Numbered from the stretch's first letter, positions 43,389-52,849 are shown. The stretch: 64,000 nucleotides of DNA from Bacteroidales bacterium (GCA_020860515.1 JAJBUG010000061.1:63012-127011), one strand, 5' to 3'. Made by a program: numbers and translations. The notes: generated by a model from the sequence alone, not told the origin.

Positions 43389-45581
43389 TTACTCATAAAT
43401 GAGCTCGAGGTCATCAAGCCACATGGTAGAACCCGAGCCACCTGCGAAGTAGTCACCACCCTTTGAGGCTGACGCGGTGCAAAGGATGTAAGTGGGACGG
43501 ATATCGGTGCGGCGGTAGTCGAGAGGAATCTCAAACTCAGCCATACCGCTTCCACCATAAGTCTCATTGAGTACCAATTCACCGTAGGCAATAATGTGAT
43601 TGTTGGCGGTGCTGCTGTCGAAGAGCTGTCGCTCGCTCGACTTAGTCTTTATCACTACTGGCCAAGCCTCACCGTTGTAGGTTTCGGTGTTATCATCCAA
43701 GAGGGCTATGTATATTATACCCTTGTCAGGTTGGCCCTCTACTATATCAGAGGCTCCTGAATTAGTATAATCTACTGTGGCAGGTTCGTAGCGCATATAT
43801 CCTTTAAGTTTTGATGGACGTCCAGTGAACGCACGACCCCAACCAAGCACACCATCAGTGCCATCTGTATCAAGATATTTGCCAATAAAGACATTCCCGG
43901 CTGCAAACTTACCAATAATGCCAATTCCAACAAATTGAGAGGCAAGTTTCACTGAATAACCCCCAGAGTGTACATAATCAGTTCCTGGAACAGTTACATT
44001 CTTGTTCATTGTTGATGAACCATGATTGCCGCTATCCCAGAACATCTCTCCTCCAGAAGCATAGAGAAGATAAGGAGAACTTGATGTTTGCCAATCTTCA
44101 AAACTACTGTTGGGCAATTGGGTGGCAGGCTCAGTTGTAAAGATCTTGATAGAGGTTTCAAAACCAGAGCCGTCAGCACGGGTTACAGAGGCTTTATATT
44201 GGTAGGTGGTACCAGCAGAGAGCCCTTTTATTGTAGCTAAGAATTGGCTATCATCTACAGTAGCTTTTGCAGTTTCCCACTCAGTATCTCCATTTTTACG
44301 ATATAGGAAGTTCAAACTTGAAGAATCAATACCATCAGCCATTAGAATATCACCCACCAAAGGCGCTTGTTTGTGAGAAAATGCCACATCAGAGGTATCA
44401 ACATCAAGAATAGAGATTGGATCTGCTGATACATGATATTTAACTGTCTTAGTCGAGGTCCTGTCATTGCTATCGGTGACAATGAATTTTATTTGGTAAT
44501 CTCCTTCTGCTCCATAGAATTTATTCATAAATTCGGTTGAGAAAGTGGCTATCATTGTTGAAGTTCCATCAGTTGGATTTTCCTCGTATTGAAACTCTGC
44601 TCCTAAATCCTTTAATTGGGTTTTGTCGGTCTCAGACATAGTCTGAACATCAAAGTCGAAACCATTGGTGCCAAAGATTTGATCGAATTGTTGACAATCA
44701 ACAACTACGCTTGTCATCTGACCGGCTGCTGTAATATATACTGAGCAATACGGTAATTCGTTAGGAGCCGCATATTGGACTTCATCAATATTAAAGCCAC
44801 GACCTTGTATTACAGGAGCTACTGCAAGCTTGATTTCTTCATTGATTACTTCAACTTCGCTTTCATCGATTACTATATTGAGGAAAGCTCCGCCCATCGG
44901 ATCGTCACTCCCCTTTTCACATTTCACTTTGAAGGTATAGTGATATCCTGGTTTGGCGTTTTCAATAATATTAGTTACGGTATATGTTGTGGCTCCATCT
45001 TCTTTTTTAATGCCGGTAAGAGTCCAAGAAAGGTTTTTGTCTGTTGAGGGCATCATAAAATAACCCATATCATTGATGTGTTCGTCATCGAATGTAAGCG
45101 AGCCGCGAGCATGTTGCACGGTAAGTTCGCAATCTTGGAGAACTTCGTCCACCGAAGAATCATATTCGACTGATACCACCACATTGGCTATTTTGCAAGG
45201 AATGTCAACTGTAGTGGTTTGTCCTGTAGTTACGGTAAAAGGAACCACGGCCTTATACCATTGCTTATCCCATGAAGCAGAGACGCTATCTCCAGCCCAT
45301 GCCATAGCAGTGTAGTCACCGCTATACATAGTAAGAGAACTTGGAACATTCTCCATACCAATGTACTCATGAAGTAGTGCCGAGCCGTCAGCTCTGCCAA
45401 TCCATAGCACAAGTTTGTCAGGAAGCTCTTCCTTAGCAGTACGGCTTTGCTTAAGTTCTGCACTTATGGTAGGTTTAATCATTATTTGGCCTTCACCAAG
45501 TAACGAGTTTTTGTCATCAGTGCAACTGCTAACCAACCAAGTTAGCAATAATGTATATAGTAAGTATTTCAATTTCATCAT
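43389..45581 (-). CDS. DUF4493 plus PCMD lipoprotein (third of three paralogues)
   Basis: 730 residues with lipoprotein signal ending WLVSSC (Cys20), then TDDKNS. Order: DUF4493 beta-sandwich (about 30-270) with GQIMIKPTISAELK and LTMYSGDYTAMAWAG; an Ig-like region to about 410; a fibronectin-III-like segment (about 410-510, GLSAGTTYQYKASV); and a PCMD domain (about 515-730) beginning LPNSSFEDWQ and ending STMWLDDLELIYE. PCMD is a putative carbohydrate-linked domain of unknown action. It lies 8 bp after its paralogue and closes the operon. Probably surface-exposed; function unknown. Confidence 0.85.
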   Translation of the reverse strand: MMKLKYLLYTLLLTWLVSSCTDDKNSLLGEGQIMIKPTISAELKQSRTAKEELPDKLVLWIGRADGSALLHEYIGMENVPSSLTMYSGDYTAMAWAGDSVSASWDKQWYKAVVPFTVTTGQTTTVDIPCKIANVVVSVEYDSSVDEVLQDCELTVQHARGSLTFDDEHINDMGYFMMPSTDKNLSWTLTGIKKEDGATTYTVTNIIENAKPGYHYTFKVKCEKGSDDPMGGAFLNIVIDESEVEVINEEIKLAVAPVIQGRGFNIDEVQYAAPNELPYCSVYITAAGQMTSVVVDCQQFDQIFGTNGFDFDVQTMSETDKTQLKDLGAEFQYEENPTDGTSTMIATFSTEFMNKFYGAEGDYQIKFIVTDSNDRTSTKTVKYHVSADPISILDVDTSDVAFSHKQAPLVGDILMADGIDSSSLNFLYRKNGDTEWETAKATVDDSQFLATIKGLSAGTTYQYKASVTRADGSGFETSIKIFTTEPATQLPNSSFEDWQTSSSPYLLYASGGEMFWDSGNHGSSTMNKNVTVPGTDYVHSGGYSVKLASQFVGIGIIGKFAAGNVFIGKYLDTDGTDGVLGWGRAFTGRPSKLKGYMRYEPATVDYTNSGASDIVEGQPDKGIIYIALLDDNTETYNGEAWPVVIKTKSSERQLFDSSTANNHIIAYGELVLNETYGGSGMAEFEIPLDYRRTDIRPTYILCTASASKGGDYFAGGSGSTMWLDDLELIYE

Positions 45582-45589
45582 TGTTCAAC

Positions 45590-46873
45590 TTAATCAGCAT
45601 CAAAAATAAGAGTAGCACTATTTGATTCACCATTTTGGTCTGTTACTTTGATCACAAAGGTCGAAACACCTCCATAGATATTCAGCAACGGTACAAATTG
45701 AGTAATATCAAAGTTAAGACTTGTTTTGCCAATGACTTCATCTCCAGTTGGAAAGCCTAAGCTTTTTAATCCTGCTTCAAGATTACCTGGATATGCTAAA
45801 TCAAAATAATCCGCTAAACCTACCGATGACAAGTCGCAATTTTCTGTTAATGAACCGCTTATAGTGACTTCAAGATTTGCAATACCATTTGCAGCAGTGA
45901 TATTTACAACAGCTGGAGTAATTGAAGTGCTATTAGTACCGCCATTTAAGTCCAAAGTTGTGCTTGTAAAAATTATATTATCGCTCCCAGGCTGAGGATC
46001 TACACTCGGATCATTTGGATTGCTGGGATCAGATGGTGTCTCTGGATCTTCTTGTCCAGGTGTAAATTCAGGATTATGGATAATTTCTTCATCAAGGTTT
46101 ACAGTGATGTCGCTATCAACCGAAGTTATAGCTGTACTTATGCTTATGCCAGAAGCGTTTTCACCTGTGGTAATATCACCTCCTTCATCCGGGACGGTTG
46201 TGTCGATGGTCTTTACTGAGAATACGATGTTGTAGTGGGTGCCACCTTTTACATCGGTATAGGTCTTAGTAAATTCATAATCCACCCCATCAATTTTGCC
46301 TGTGAAAGTAGCTGCCAAGGTCATGCTGTTATCAATTGCTTGAAAATAGCCAACGTCTTGAGTGTCTTGGTCATAGGTAAGCGTAGCATCTTCCCCCGCA
46401 ACCACAGTCACCTTAGTGTCAGAACCCAAATGCTTGCGCAGGTCATCAGTGAAAGTAACTGTTACGCGGATATTGGTAAGTTTGCAGAGTACATTGCCTA
46501 TATTGGTGATAGTATTCTCATTGATTTTGAAATCCTTGCTTCCGACGTAATAAGGTGCATTCCACTCTTGTTTTTGTACTTCGTGAGAATATGCATATAC
46601 TGTGTAATCACCTGTGGGCAATGAGATTATTTCGGGCATTTGAGAATATGTCCATGTGTTGAGCACTGATTCACCTTGCTTGATTTGAACTGTAAAGTTT
46701 GATACATCCACATTAATGTCAGCACGACTGATAGTTGCCTCAGTATCATCTACCCCAAGCTGCATGTCAGAGAGTGAAAGCTGACCCTCTTTGTCGAGTT
46801 GGGGCTTCCAAGTGTCGTCGCAGCCAGTCAGCATCAGTGCTGCAACTGCAGTATATAATAGTTTTTTTATCAT
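45590..46873 (-). CDS. DUF4493 lipoprotein lacking PCMD (second of three paralogues)
   Basis: 427 residues from ATG 46873 (MIKKLLYTAVAALMLTGC, Cys18); the longer ATG at 46936 would overlap the upstream gene and has no signal. N-terminal DUF4493 (about 20-240: EGQLSLSDMQLGV, PTGDYTVYAYSHE, NVLCKLTNIRVTVTF), a Pro/Asp/Ser linker (TPGQEDPETPSDPSNPNDP), then the same Ig-like region as its neighbours (ITAANGIANLEVTISGSL ... FVIKVTDQNGESNSATL). It stops there: no fibronectin or PCMD part. Spacing of 4 and 8 bp to the flanking paralogues shows one operon. Confidence 0.85.
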   Translation of the reverse strand: MIKKLLYTAVAALMLTGCDDTWKPQLDKEGQLSLSDMQLGVDDTEATISRADINVDVSNFTVQIKQGESVLNTWTYSQMPEIISLPTGDYTVYAYSHEVQKQEWNAPYYVGSKDFKINENTITNIGNVLCKLTNIRVTVTFTDDLRKHLGSDTKVTVVAGEDATLTYDQDTQDVGYFQAIDNSMTLAATFTGKIDGVDYEFTKTYTDVKGGTHYNIVFSVKTIDTTVPDEGGDITTGENASGISISTAITSVDSDITVNLDEEIIHNPEFTPGQEDPETPSDPSNPNDPSVDPQPGSDNIIFTSTTLDLNGGTNSTSITPAVVNITAANGIANLEVTISGSLTENCDLSSVGLADYFDLAYPGNLEAGLKSLGFPTGDEVIGKTSLNFDITQFVPLLNIYGGVSTFVIKVTDQNGESNSATLIFDAD

Positions 46874-46877
46874 CTTA

Positions 46878-49352
46878 TTAATAATTAAGGGTGATATCAT
46901 CGATATAAAGCTCACTGCCTGTATGTTGGGTACCATCCAGTTTGAAAGCAGATAAATTGAGGTCTTTCTTTGTCAAATAATTGCCATTTGGATCAGTAGA
47001 ACGGAAAATGATCTTAATTTTTGCTGCCTTTTCGGCATTTATTGCGTAATTCAGATCTAAAGTAATAGATTGATAGTTTGTACTGGAATCAATCCATTTA
47101 GTATTGGATGCCAAAGTGTTCCCTGACTCATCAAGAATGGTAATTTCGGCGTAGCCTTGGTCGCCGGATCGATAAGGGGAATATTTAGCCTTGAAAGTCA
47201 GGGATGAAGGCCTGACATTGAAAGCTATTCCATAATTTCCGGTTTTGTTGGTTGAATCATACGAACCTAAGTAGAGTTCACCTTGAGTAATATTTTTTAC
47301 AATGCTACCAGAACCAAATGATGTGGAGCCTGCACCCCATCCTGCTGTGCGAAGACATGCTGCATAGCTACCTTCTACACAATCCGTAGTTTTTATTGTC
47401 CCAGATAATGCAACGTATCCATATGTATCGAGATCCGATGCATTAAGGGATGATGTGGTTAATCGATTAAGAGTCTCCCAAATAGTGGTTTTTTCCGAAG
47501 CTCCTGGTACATAAAGAGTCCAGTATTTACCCCCATCAGGCTCGCACCAAATTTCCATATTTCCATTTTCCACTTGCAGAGCTTCCTCTGTGGTGAAAGC
47601 TACTTTATTAAGGACTTTTCCAGTTTTGGTGGGGTGATCAGCTTTGATATAGCATTGTTTGCCAGGAGTTAAGCCTGAAAGAAGATAGAGGTTTTCCCCA
47701 ACTCCAGTTACGGAAACCTGAGAAAAATCTACGCCATTTGTGGAATAATATAGAGATGAAAGTCCAGATGGATAATATGTTGGATTAAGATATACATAGG
47801 CCTTTGTAGCCCAGATATTGTGGTCACGTACTTCCAACATAGCATCAGTCAATGTGAACTTTACACTTTCTTCAATTTCATTGTAAGTATCTTTAACTGT
47901 AACCTCAAAAGGATTTGAATTTACAGTTTTGTCAAAAGTGTATTCATATACTCCATCTGAGATAACTGCCATCGATGTTGCTTCCATCTTAGTAATAGTG
48001 CCTTGACTATTTTCGTAAGAGAATGTGAGGTTGCCAAGATTGTTACTATTATAAGTAACACGCACTGTGGCTTCAATTTCGTCAAGTGGGATGGAAGATT
48101 TGGGTTCAAGTGTAAGGGTTGGTTTCGATGGACGTAATGTAAGGGTAGGAATGGGATTTAATGCAGTATCTACAGTTTGTCCCTTAGTGTCCTCGACTGT
48201 TACAGTAAAGGTAATATCTGCAGTTTCTACACCACTGGTAAGATGAACATTGCGGGCTACCCCTGAGAAATCAAGATAAGCTAATTGGTCGGGGTCATTC
48301 CATACTCCACGAGCCAAAAGACCAAGATTTGTAAGGATATTCTGTGTATTATTATCAAGATCGATGAGCTCAATTTCCTCAGTTGGCCAAGTAAGACCAT
48401 TGGAATTGATATATTGGCTATTGGTGGTCTTTAACTTCACGCTCTTAAGACCAGCACGAGCAATAATGTTGAAAGCCAAAGGATCTGTTAGTTCATCACC
48501 CGTAATAAACGATGTGACTTGATTCTCAAAAGTAGCAGTGTTGTCAGTGGGATTGGTGGCTGTTACAATTGGGGCGCTGGGGGTAGCCAAGTCATCAGCC
48601 AGATTGATTACATAATCTTCAAGCTCCAATGCGTCATCAAAGGTGATATTTATTAGGGCATCGCTATATTCATTATTGCTCATAGTGAGATTTACGGTAT
48701 AGCGATGTGCAGGTTCTGCATTAACTGTAGCAATCTGGGGAGCAGCCGAAGTGCCATCTGGTTTAGTAAGATTAAGATATATTGCTACTTCACCGGCCTT
48801 TACATAAGCAGGGCGTGTTTCATCCTTAGCATATACAATACTCGTAGCACTGCCTTTTGATAACAGTTCAACTTTATAGTCAGTGAGATAATTTTTCATC
48901 TCCTCGCTATAAGTTATTAAGAACTGAGCATTTTGTAGCGATGCTTTTAATGAAACACTTGTGGTTTTATCCAACTCTACACTGATATCTTGGCTGCCAT
49001 ATATATAGGGATTATTGAAACCCTCTTGGTCGTCTTCGCCAAAGAATGCTTCGAGGGTATATGTGCCAACTGGGAATAGAAGTTTTGATTCAAATTCAGA
49101 CACACTATTCCATTGGCCTGAGTAGGGATTATTAGGGTCAGTTGAGGTGAGGCGGATTTTGAGGTCGTCGACGGTGACGGTGCCGTCGTCGGCGAAGGAG
49201 CGGGAGGTGACGGTGTTGTCCACAGTGAGCGCCAGTTGAATCTTGCCTTGGCCTTTGGCGGTGTCGGCGAAGTCGTTGTTACTGCACGAGGCGGCAAACA
49301 ACCCCAAGCTGGCTACCGAAGCAAGACTCAAATACTTGATTTTCATCATCAT
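46878..49352 (-). CDS. DUF4493 plus PCMD lipoprotein (first of three paralogues)
   Basis: 824 residues with lipoprotein signal SLGLFAASC (Cys23), then SNNDFAD. DUF4493 (about 35-260) contains FPVGTYTLEAFFGE and NAQFLITYSEEMKNYL; then an Ig-like region (AFNIIARAGLKSVKLKT ... ITFTVTVEDTKGQTV), further beta-sandwich repeats, and a PCMD domain from about 600 (LQVENGNMEIWCE) to the end (LYIDDITLNY). The N-terminal sandwich with a G-T-Y motif resembles fimbrillin-type domains (inference). First gene of the operon, with a -7 element at 49423-49430. Codon and base use look more AT-rich than flanking genes. Confidence 0.85.
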   Translation of the reverse strand: MMMKIKYLSLASVASLGLFAASCSNNDFADTAKGQGKIQLALTVDNTVTSRSFADDGTVTVDDLKIRLTSTDPNNPYSGQWNSVSEFESKLLFPVGTYTLEAFFGEDDQEGFNNPYIYGSQDISVELDKTTSVSLKASLQNAQFLITYSEEMKNYLTDYKVELLSKGSATSIVYAKDETRPAYVKAGEVAIYLNLTKPDGTSAAPQIATVNAEPAHRYTVNLTMSNNEYSDALINITFDDALELEDYVINLADDLATPSAPIVTATNPTDNTATFENQVTSFITGDELTDPLAFNIIARAGLKSVKLKTTNSQYINSNGLTWPTEEIELIDLDNNTQNILTNLGLLARGVWNDPDQLAYLDFSGVARNVHLTSGVETADITFTVTVEDTKGQTVDTALNPIPTLTLRPSKPTLTLEPKSSIPLDEIEATVRVTYNSNNLGNLTFSYENSQGTITKMEATSMAVISDGVYEYTFDKTVNSNPFEVTVKDTYNEIEESVKFTLTDAMLEVRDHNIWATKAYVYLNPTYYPSGLSSLYYSTNGVDFSQVSVTGVGENLYLLSGLTPGKQCYIKADHPTKTGKVLNKVAFTTEEALQVENGNMEIWCEPDGGKYWTLYVPGASEKTTIWETLNRLTTSSLNASDLDTYGYVALSGTIKTTDCVEGSYAACLRTAGWGAGSTSFGSGSIVKNITQGELYLGSYDSTNKTGNYGIAFNVRPSSLTFKAKYSPYRSGDQGYAEITILDESGNTLASNTKWIDSSTNYQSITLDLNYAINAEKAAKIKIIFRSTDPNGNYLTKKDLNLSAFKLDGTQHTGSELYIDDITLNY

Positions 49353-49422
49353 TGTATCGTAAAGTTGGTTTATTTTACATAAGTGCTAAAGACAAGAGCT
49401 GCCTTGTTTGCATAATTCAGTG

Positions 49423-49430
49423 CAAAATTA
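49423..49430 (-). promoter_or_regulatory. -7 element of the DUF4493 operon
   Basis: Minus strand TAATTTTG matches TAnnTTTG; a TTG lies about 21 nt upstream. Leader about 65 nt. Confidence 0.55.
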
Positions 49431-49501
49431 ATTAAAAAATTTGAATTATTACAATTCTTGTAGCATTTTCAACCAACGATTTCTCCAATTCGGCAACATA
49501 T

Positions 49502-49566
49502 CACCACGGAGACACGGAGGACACGGAGAAAATAAAAATCTCCGTGTCCTCCGTGTCTCCGTGGTG
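49502..49566. repeat. 28-bp perfect inverted repeat built from CACGGAG units
   Basis: Arms 49502-49529 and 49539-49566 are exact complements with a 9-nt A-rich loop. The left arm is itself made of near-repeats (CACGGAGA, CACGGAGGA, CACGGAGA). It lies 13 bp past the stop of the calycin-like gene, so it could terminate that transcript, but it lacks a T-tract and looks like a dispersed palindromic element. Confidence 0.85.
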
Positions 49567-49578
49567 TGCCTGCCCTTG

Positions 49579-50661
49579 TTAGCGAGCGATGAATTTGGTG
49601 GCTGACCCGTCAGCGCCGCGCTTGATATAGATGGTGCCGGGCATAGTGCGGTCAACTTGCATTCCGTGCATGTCGTAAATGGCACCATCGGCGTGGCTAT
49701 CAGCAACTACCGAAGAAATGCCAGCAGCGGCCACAGTCTCAGTGCCGTAATATACGATCATGTCGCCCACTCCTTCAACAGTAAGGTTGATCTTGGCCTC
49801 AAGGTCGAAAATCGTGGCTGTGCCAGAAATCTTCACAGGCACGCCATTGGGGCAGAGAATTGGTCCCATCCACATTGGCACGCCATCGAGGTCGCCATTG
49901 GTGATTGAGGCGGTAGCCTCAGAGTCGAGGAGCATCACTGCGCCAGTGGCATCATAGCCAGCTGTGAGATTCTCCACCACTACATTGCCAAAATAGAGAG
50001 GATCTGTGCCAGCGTAGAATACAAAGTTCTTAAGCTCGAGGTCGAAGTGCTCTACATCGTCATCGTCGCCATCAAATGGGTCATCCTCCTTAATGGTGAT
50101 TACAATCTGGGAATTTTCCTGAGGCATAATCTGACCATAAACCTGTACTGCCAATGGCTCGTTGTATTCAACCTCTACGTAGCCTTTCTGCTCGCCATCG
50201 ATGGTCCTTTGGCCGAAATAAACCTCAACCTCCATGCCAAGGACTTCCATTTCCAGGGTGAGCTCCATTGATTCGCCATTGGAGAGTGAATAGATTTCCA
50301 GGTCTACACCGTTGGGCAGGAAGTTGGGGCCAGTCCATGCAATCGACGAGTCGTCGCCTGCAGTGACCACAGCGTGAGCGTCAGCATCAATCACGGTCAG
50401 GCCGTTGGTAACGATGCCTGGCACGCCAGTTGCCTCGATGTTGCCGATGTTCATGGCCTCTGTGCCAACCACGAGCGAGAAGTTCTTGAGGGTGAATGTG
50501 TAGGTGCCATTGCTCTCTTCGGTGAGCGAGATTGTGGCCTCAGCGGGGTCAGTGTAGGAACCCATGATTTCCACCACCATGGGAGCGGTGTAGTCAGTAG
50601 CAGAAGCTGCCATGAAGGCAGCAACACTGGCAAAAAGGGTAAAGATTTTTTTCATATTCAT
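49579..50661 (-). CDS. Exported protein with two calycin-like domains and sorting-like tail
   Basis: 360 residues (ATG 50661; ATG 50655 gives the same signal peptide MKKIFTLFASVAAFMAASA). Two related lipocalin/calycin-like domains: the first (about 25-190) with YTFTLKNFSLVVGTEAMNIGNI and GPNFLPNGVDLEI, the second (about 200-310) with FDLELKNFVFYAGTDPLYFGNV and GPILCPNGVPVKI, clearly an internal duplication. The tail SSVVADSHADGAIYDMHGMQV ... TIYIKRGADGSATKFIAR resembles a type IX sorting domain. Ligand unknown. Third gene after the PCMD lipoprotein and the barrel protein. Confidence 0.8.
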   Translation of the reverse strand: MNMKKIFTLFASVAAFMAASATDYTAPMVVEIMGSYTDPAEATISLTEESNGTYTFTLKNFSLVVGTEAMNIGNIEATGVPGIVTNGLTVIDADAHAVVTAGDDSSIAWTGPNFLPNGVDLEIYSLSNGESMELTLEMEVLGMEVEVYFGQRTIDGEQKGYVEVEYNEPLAVQVYGQIMPQENSQIVITIKEDDPFDGDDDDVEHFDLELKNFVFYAGTDPLYFGNVVVENLTAGYDATGAVMLLDSEATASITNGDLDGVPMWMGPILCPNGVPVKISGTATIFDLEAKINLTVEGVGDMIVYYGTETVAAAGISSVVADSHADGAIYDMHGMQVDRTMPGTIYIKRGADGSATKFIAR

Positions 50662-50722
50662 AATTAATGTTATGTATGATTAAGTAATATGCTAAATTCT
50701 TAATCCCAAATCCTAAATCCCA

Positions 50723-51502
50723 TCACCAATAATATAGCACTCCCACAGTGCCATAGATAGGATAAAGCGTCTGCTCGATGGTATGGAACGAGCTTTTGTG
50801 AATGCCATTGAGGCCCCATTCTACCATGCCATAGATGCCGAAATGCTTGGAAATCTTCCAATCGGCACCTCCTTGGATGCCCCACTGGAAGCGCCGCATA
50901 TCGTCGGCGAAGTCATAAGAGCCGCGTTCGGTTTCGGTGCTTCCAAGCTCTACCTTGGGTCCGGTGGGGTCGCCTACGCGCAGATAGCCGTCGAAGGCAT
51001 AGCCCTCAAATTCCCGCTCGGTTACATACGAAATGTAAGGGCCCAGGAAAATCCTAACCTTGTCAACGTGGAGCGTGGCACACACGGGGATGGTGAGCAT
51101 CCATTGGCTCTCGGTGGTGTGGTTGTAGCCAGTGAACTGGCCGGTAAGCGACTCGCCACCACGCACGATGGTCATGTGGTAATTTTTCACCTTGGCCTCG
51201 ATTTCCATGCCCTTGCGCTCCAGGCGTATTCCTGCCAAGAGGCCCCAGCGGGCATCGAACATCTTTTCAGCATCAAGACCAATGGCTGGATTAAGCTTGA
51301 AATCGTATTTTTCGAGCGAACGAATTGATGGAGGCATCCCCAAAGGCATCGTACCGCCAATGTTGAAGCCCACTCGGGCCGTGACGTCCCAACCGGTGAA
51401 GAAGCCACCCTTCTGTGAGGCGGGGGCATTCTCCTTTGTTTGGCCCATAAGCGCCTGACATCCAAGCAGCATGAGCGAGAGTAGAGTGATCTTGATGTTC
51501 AT
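50723..51502 (-). CDS. Outer-membrane beta-barrel protein (PorT-like fold)
   Basis: 259 residues with a signal peptide (MNIKITLLSLMLLGCQALMG/Q). The mature part alternates polar and hydrophobic residues with turns typical of an 8-10-strand barrel (GWDVTARVGFNIGG, FDARWGLLAGIRLERKGMEIE, MLTIPVCATLHVDKVRIFLGPYISYV) and ends in GVLYYW with a terminal aromatic residue, as barrel-assembly signals do. A Cys in the signal is not in lipobox context. It follows the PCMD lipoprotein by 4 bp, so they likely work together. Function unknown. Confidence 0.82.
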   Translation of the reverse strand: MNIKITLLSLMLLGCQALMGQTKENAPASQKGGFFTGWDVTARVGFNIGGTMPLGMPPSIRSLEKYDFKLNPAIGLDAEKMFDARWGLLAGIRLERKGMEIEAKVKNYHMTIVRGGESLTGQFTGYNHTTESQWMLTIPVCATLHVDKVRIFLGPYISYVTEREFEGYAFDGYLRVGDPTGPKVELGSTETERGSYDFADDMRRFQWGIQGGADWKISKHFGIYGMVEWGLNGIHKSSFHTIEQTLYPIYGTVGVLYYW

Positions 51503-51506
51503 AGCG

Positions 51507-52667
51507 CTAATCTTCTATCCGTTCACATTGCAATTTAAATTCGTCGATGTAGAGTTGGCTGCCAACTGCACCGCGATATACATCGCCATCCTGGCTCGAC
51601 GAACATACTATTGACATTGAGTAGCCATTGTTGTCGAGCAGCTCGTAGTCAACCTCGGCGCTATAGTCGATATTTATCTCGAAGTAAGTCCAATCGGGGT
51701 GGGCTGTGCGGATATCTATTCTGCCAAGCCCTACTACGTAGGGACTTGTCTGCACGGTGTTGCCATAGAGCACAATTGCATTGCCATCATCGTCGTGGTT
51801 GCGGTACATCACGCAGTAGATAGTGCCTTGGTCCTGCACCCCCTCTTCCACCTCGCCGTTGGAGTTGGTAAAAACTTCACCAGGTGTGTAACGATAATAT
51901 CCCGACAGTATCAAAGGCTTCATGGTAAAGGGGAAGCCAAAGCGGGTAGCTTTCATCGTCTCGGTCAGAGCCTTGGAAATGTCAAATTCGCCAATAAAGA
52001 AGTTGCCGGCTGCCAATGGTCGCTTCACCATCTCGCCGAAAGCGCCAGTTGAGCGTGTTTCCATCAGCACGCCCTTGCCTACCAAGCCATCGCACGGCAC
52101 CGTGGGATATTCGTCGGGCGTGGCCGAACCGCGCGCCAGTTGGAATCCCGGATTGGCAGTGGCCCATAGGTGTATGGGATTGCCCTCGGCATCGTAGCTA
52201 ATCCATTCGTAATATTTGCCGCTTGAATCAAGCTGGTAGTCTTCGAAACTGTAATCCACTATTTCGCTGGTGTATTGCAAGCGAGGCTTGAAGTTGACTG
52301 TATAAGTGCGGCTATATTGGTGGTTTTCACTCGTCACGGTGTATTCAACTGGCCCTGCACTGAAGTCGTGGGCACTGCCATTGGCAGGGGTGATGGTGGC
52401 TCCGGGGGTTATCACGAAATGCGGAGCTACATTGGTGAGGTCAGCGCTCATGCGCACCTCGAAGGTGATGGTGGTGCGGTCGGATGGCACATTCACCAGG
52501 GTGTCGGTGATGTTGAAGAACATCTCGGTTGGATCCGACAAGCTAACGTAGGCCTGCTCAATGTCACACTCGGCATTGAGGGGCTCCGACTTGAAGCATG
52601 ACTGTAGTGACAGAAAAGCGGTCAGGGGAAGGATCCAAAGTGTATGTCTTAGCGATTTCGACAACAT
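51507..52667 (-). CDS. PCMD-domain lipoprotein
   Basis: 386 residues from ATG 52667 (MLSKSLRHTLWILPLTAFLSLQSC, Cys24); the ATG at 52730 gives an unlikely leader inside the promoter region. After the signal, an Ig-like segment (about 30-140; VTSENHQYSRTYTVNFKP) precedes a PCMD domain (about 145-386: VDYSFEDYQLD, GAFGEMVKRPLAAGNFFIGEFD, SQLYIDEFKLQCE). Same domain as at the ends of two DUF4493 proteins in the next operon, so this whole 9-kb region shares parts. First gene of the operon with the barrel and calycin-like proteins. Confidence 0.83.
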   Translation of the reverse strand: MLSKSLRHTLWILPLTAFLSLQSCFKSEPLNAECDIEQAYVSLSDPTEMFFNITDTLVNVPSDRTTITFEVRMSADLTNVAPHFVITPGATITPANGSAHDFSAGPVEYTVTSENHQYSRTYTVNFKPRLQYTSEIVDYSFEDYQLDSSGKYYEWISYDAEGNPIHLWATANPGFQLARGSATPDEYPTVPCDGLVGKGVLMETRSTGAFGEMVKRPLAAGNFFIGEFDISKALTETMKATRFGFPFTMKPLILSGYYRYTPGEVFTNSNGEVEEGVQDQGTIYCVMYRNHDDDGNAIVLYGNTVQTSPYVVGLGRIDIRTAHPDWTYFEINIDYSAEVDYELLDNNGYSMSIVCSSSQDGDVYRGAVGSQLYIDEFKLQCERIED

Positions 52668-52727
52668 AAATAAAAACGTGTTTTTGCTGCAATATGGAAA
52701 ATCTTTGGTTTTTGCTGCAATCGAGCG

Positions 52728-52735
52728 CAAAATTA
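52728..52735 (-). promoter_or_regulatory. -7 element of the PCMD lipoprotein operon
   Basis: Minus strand TAATTTTG, about 60 nt before the ATG. A 12-13-bp direct repeat (TTTTTGCTGCAAT) occurs twice in the leader, near 52681 and 52709. Confidence 0.5.
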
Positions 52736-52849
52736 GTGAAAAACCTAAATTAGAACAAATAATGTGGCAAAAAGGCTAACAATTCCCACTAAATCCCTAA
52801 TATTTTAGCACTTTTGTAAATCTCGCCGCATATCAACAGGCATAAACAG

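Noticed and set aside
49449..49706. Minus-strand frame of 85 residues over the CACGGAG repeat
   Set aside because: It overlaps the end of the calycin-like gene in another frame and translates the inverted repeat; no domain, no start context.
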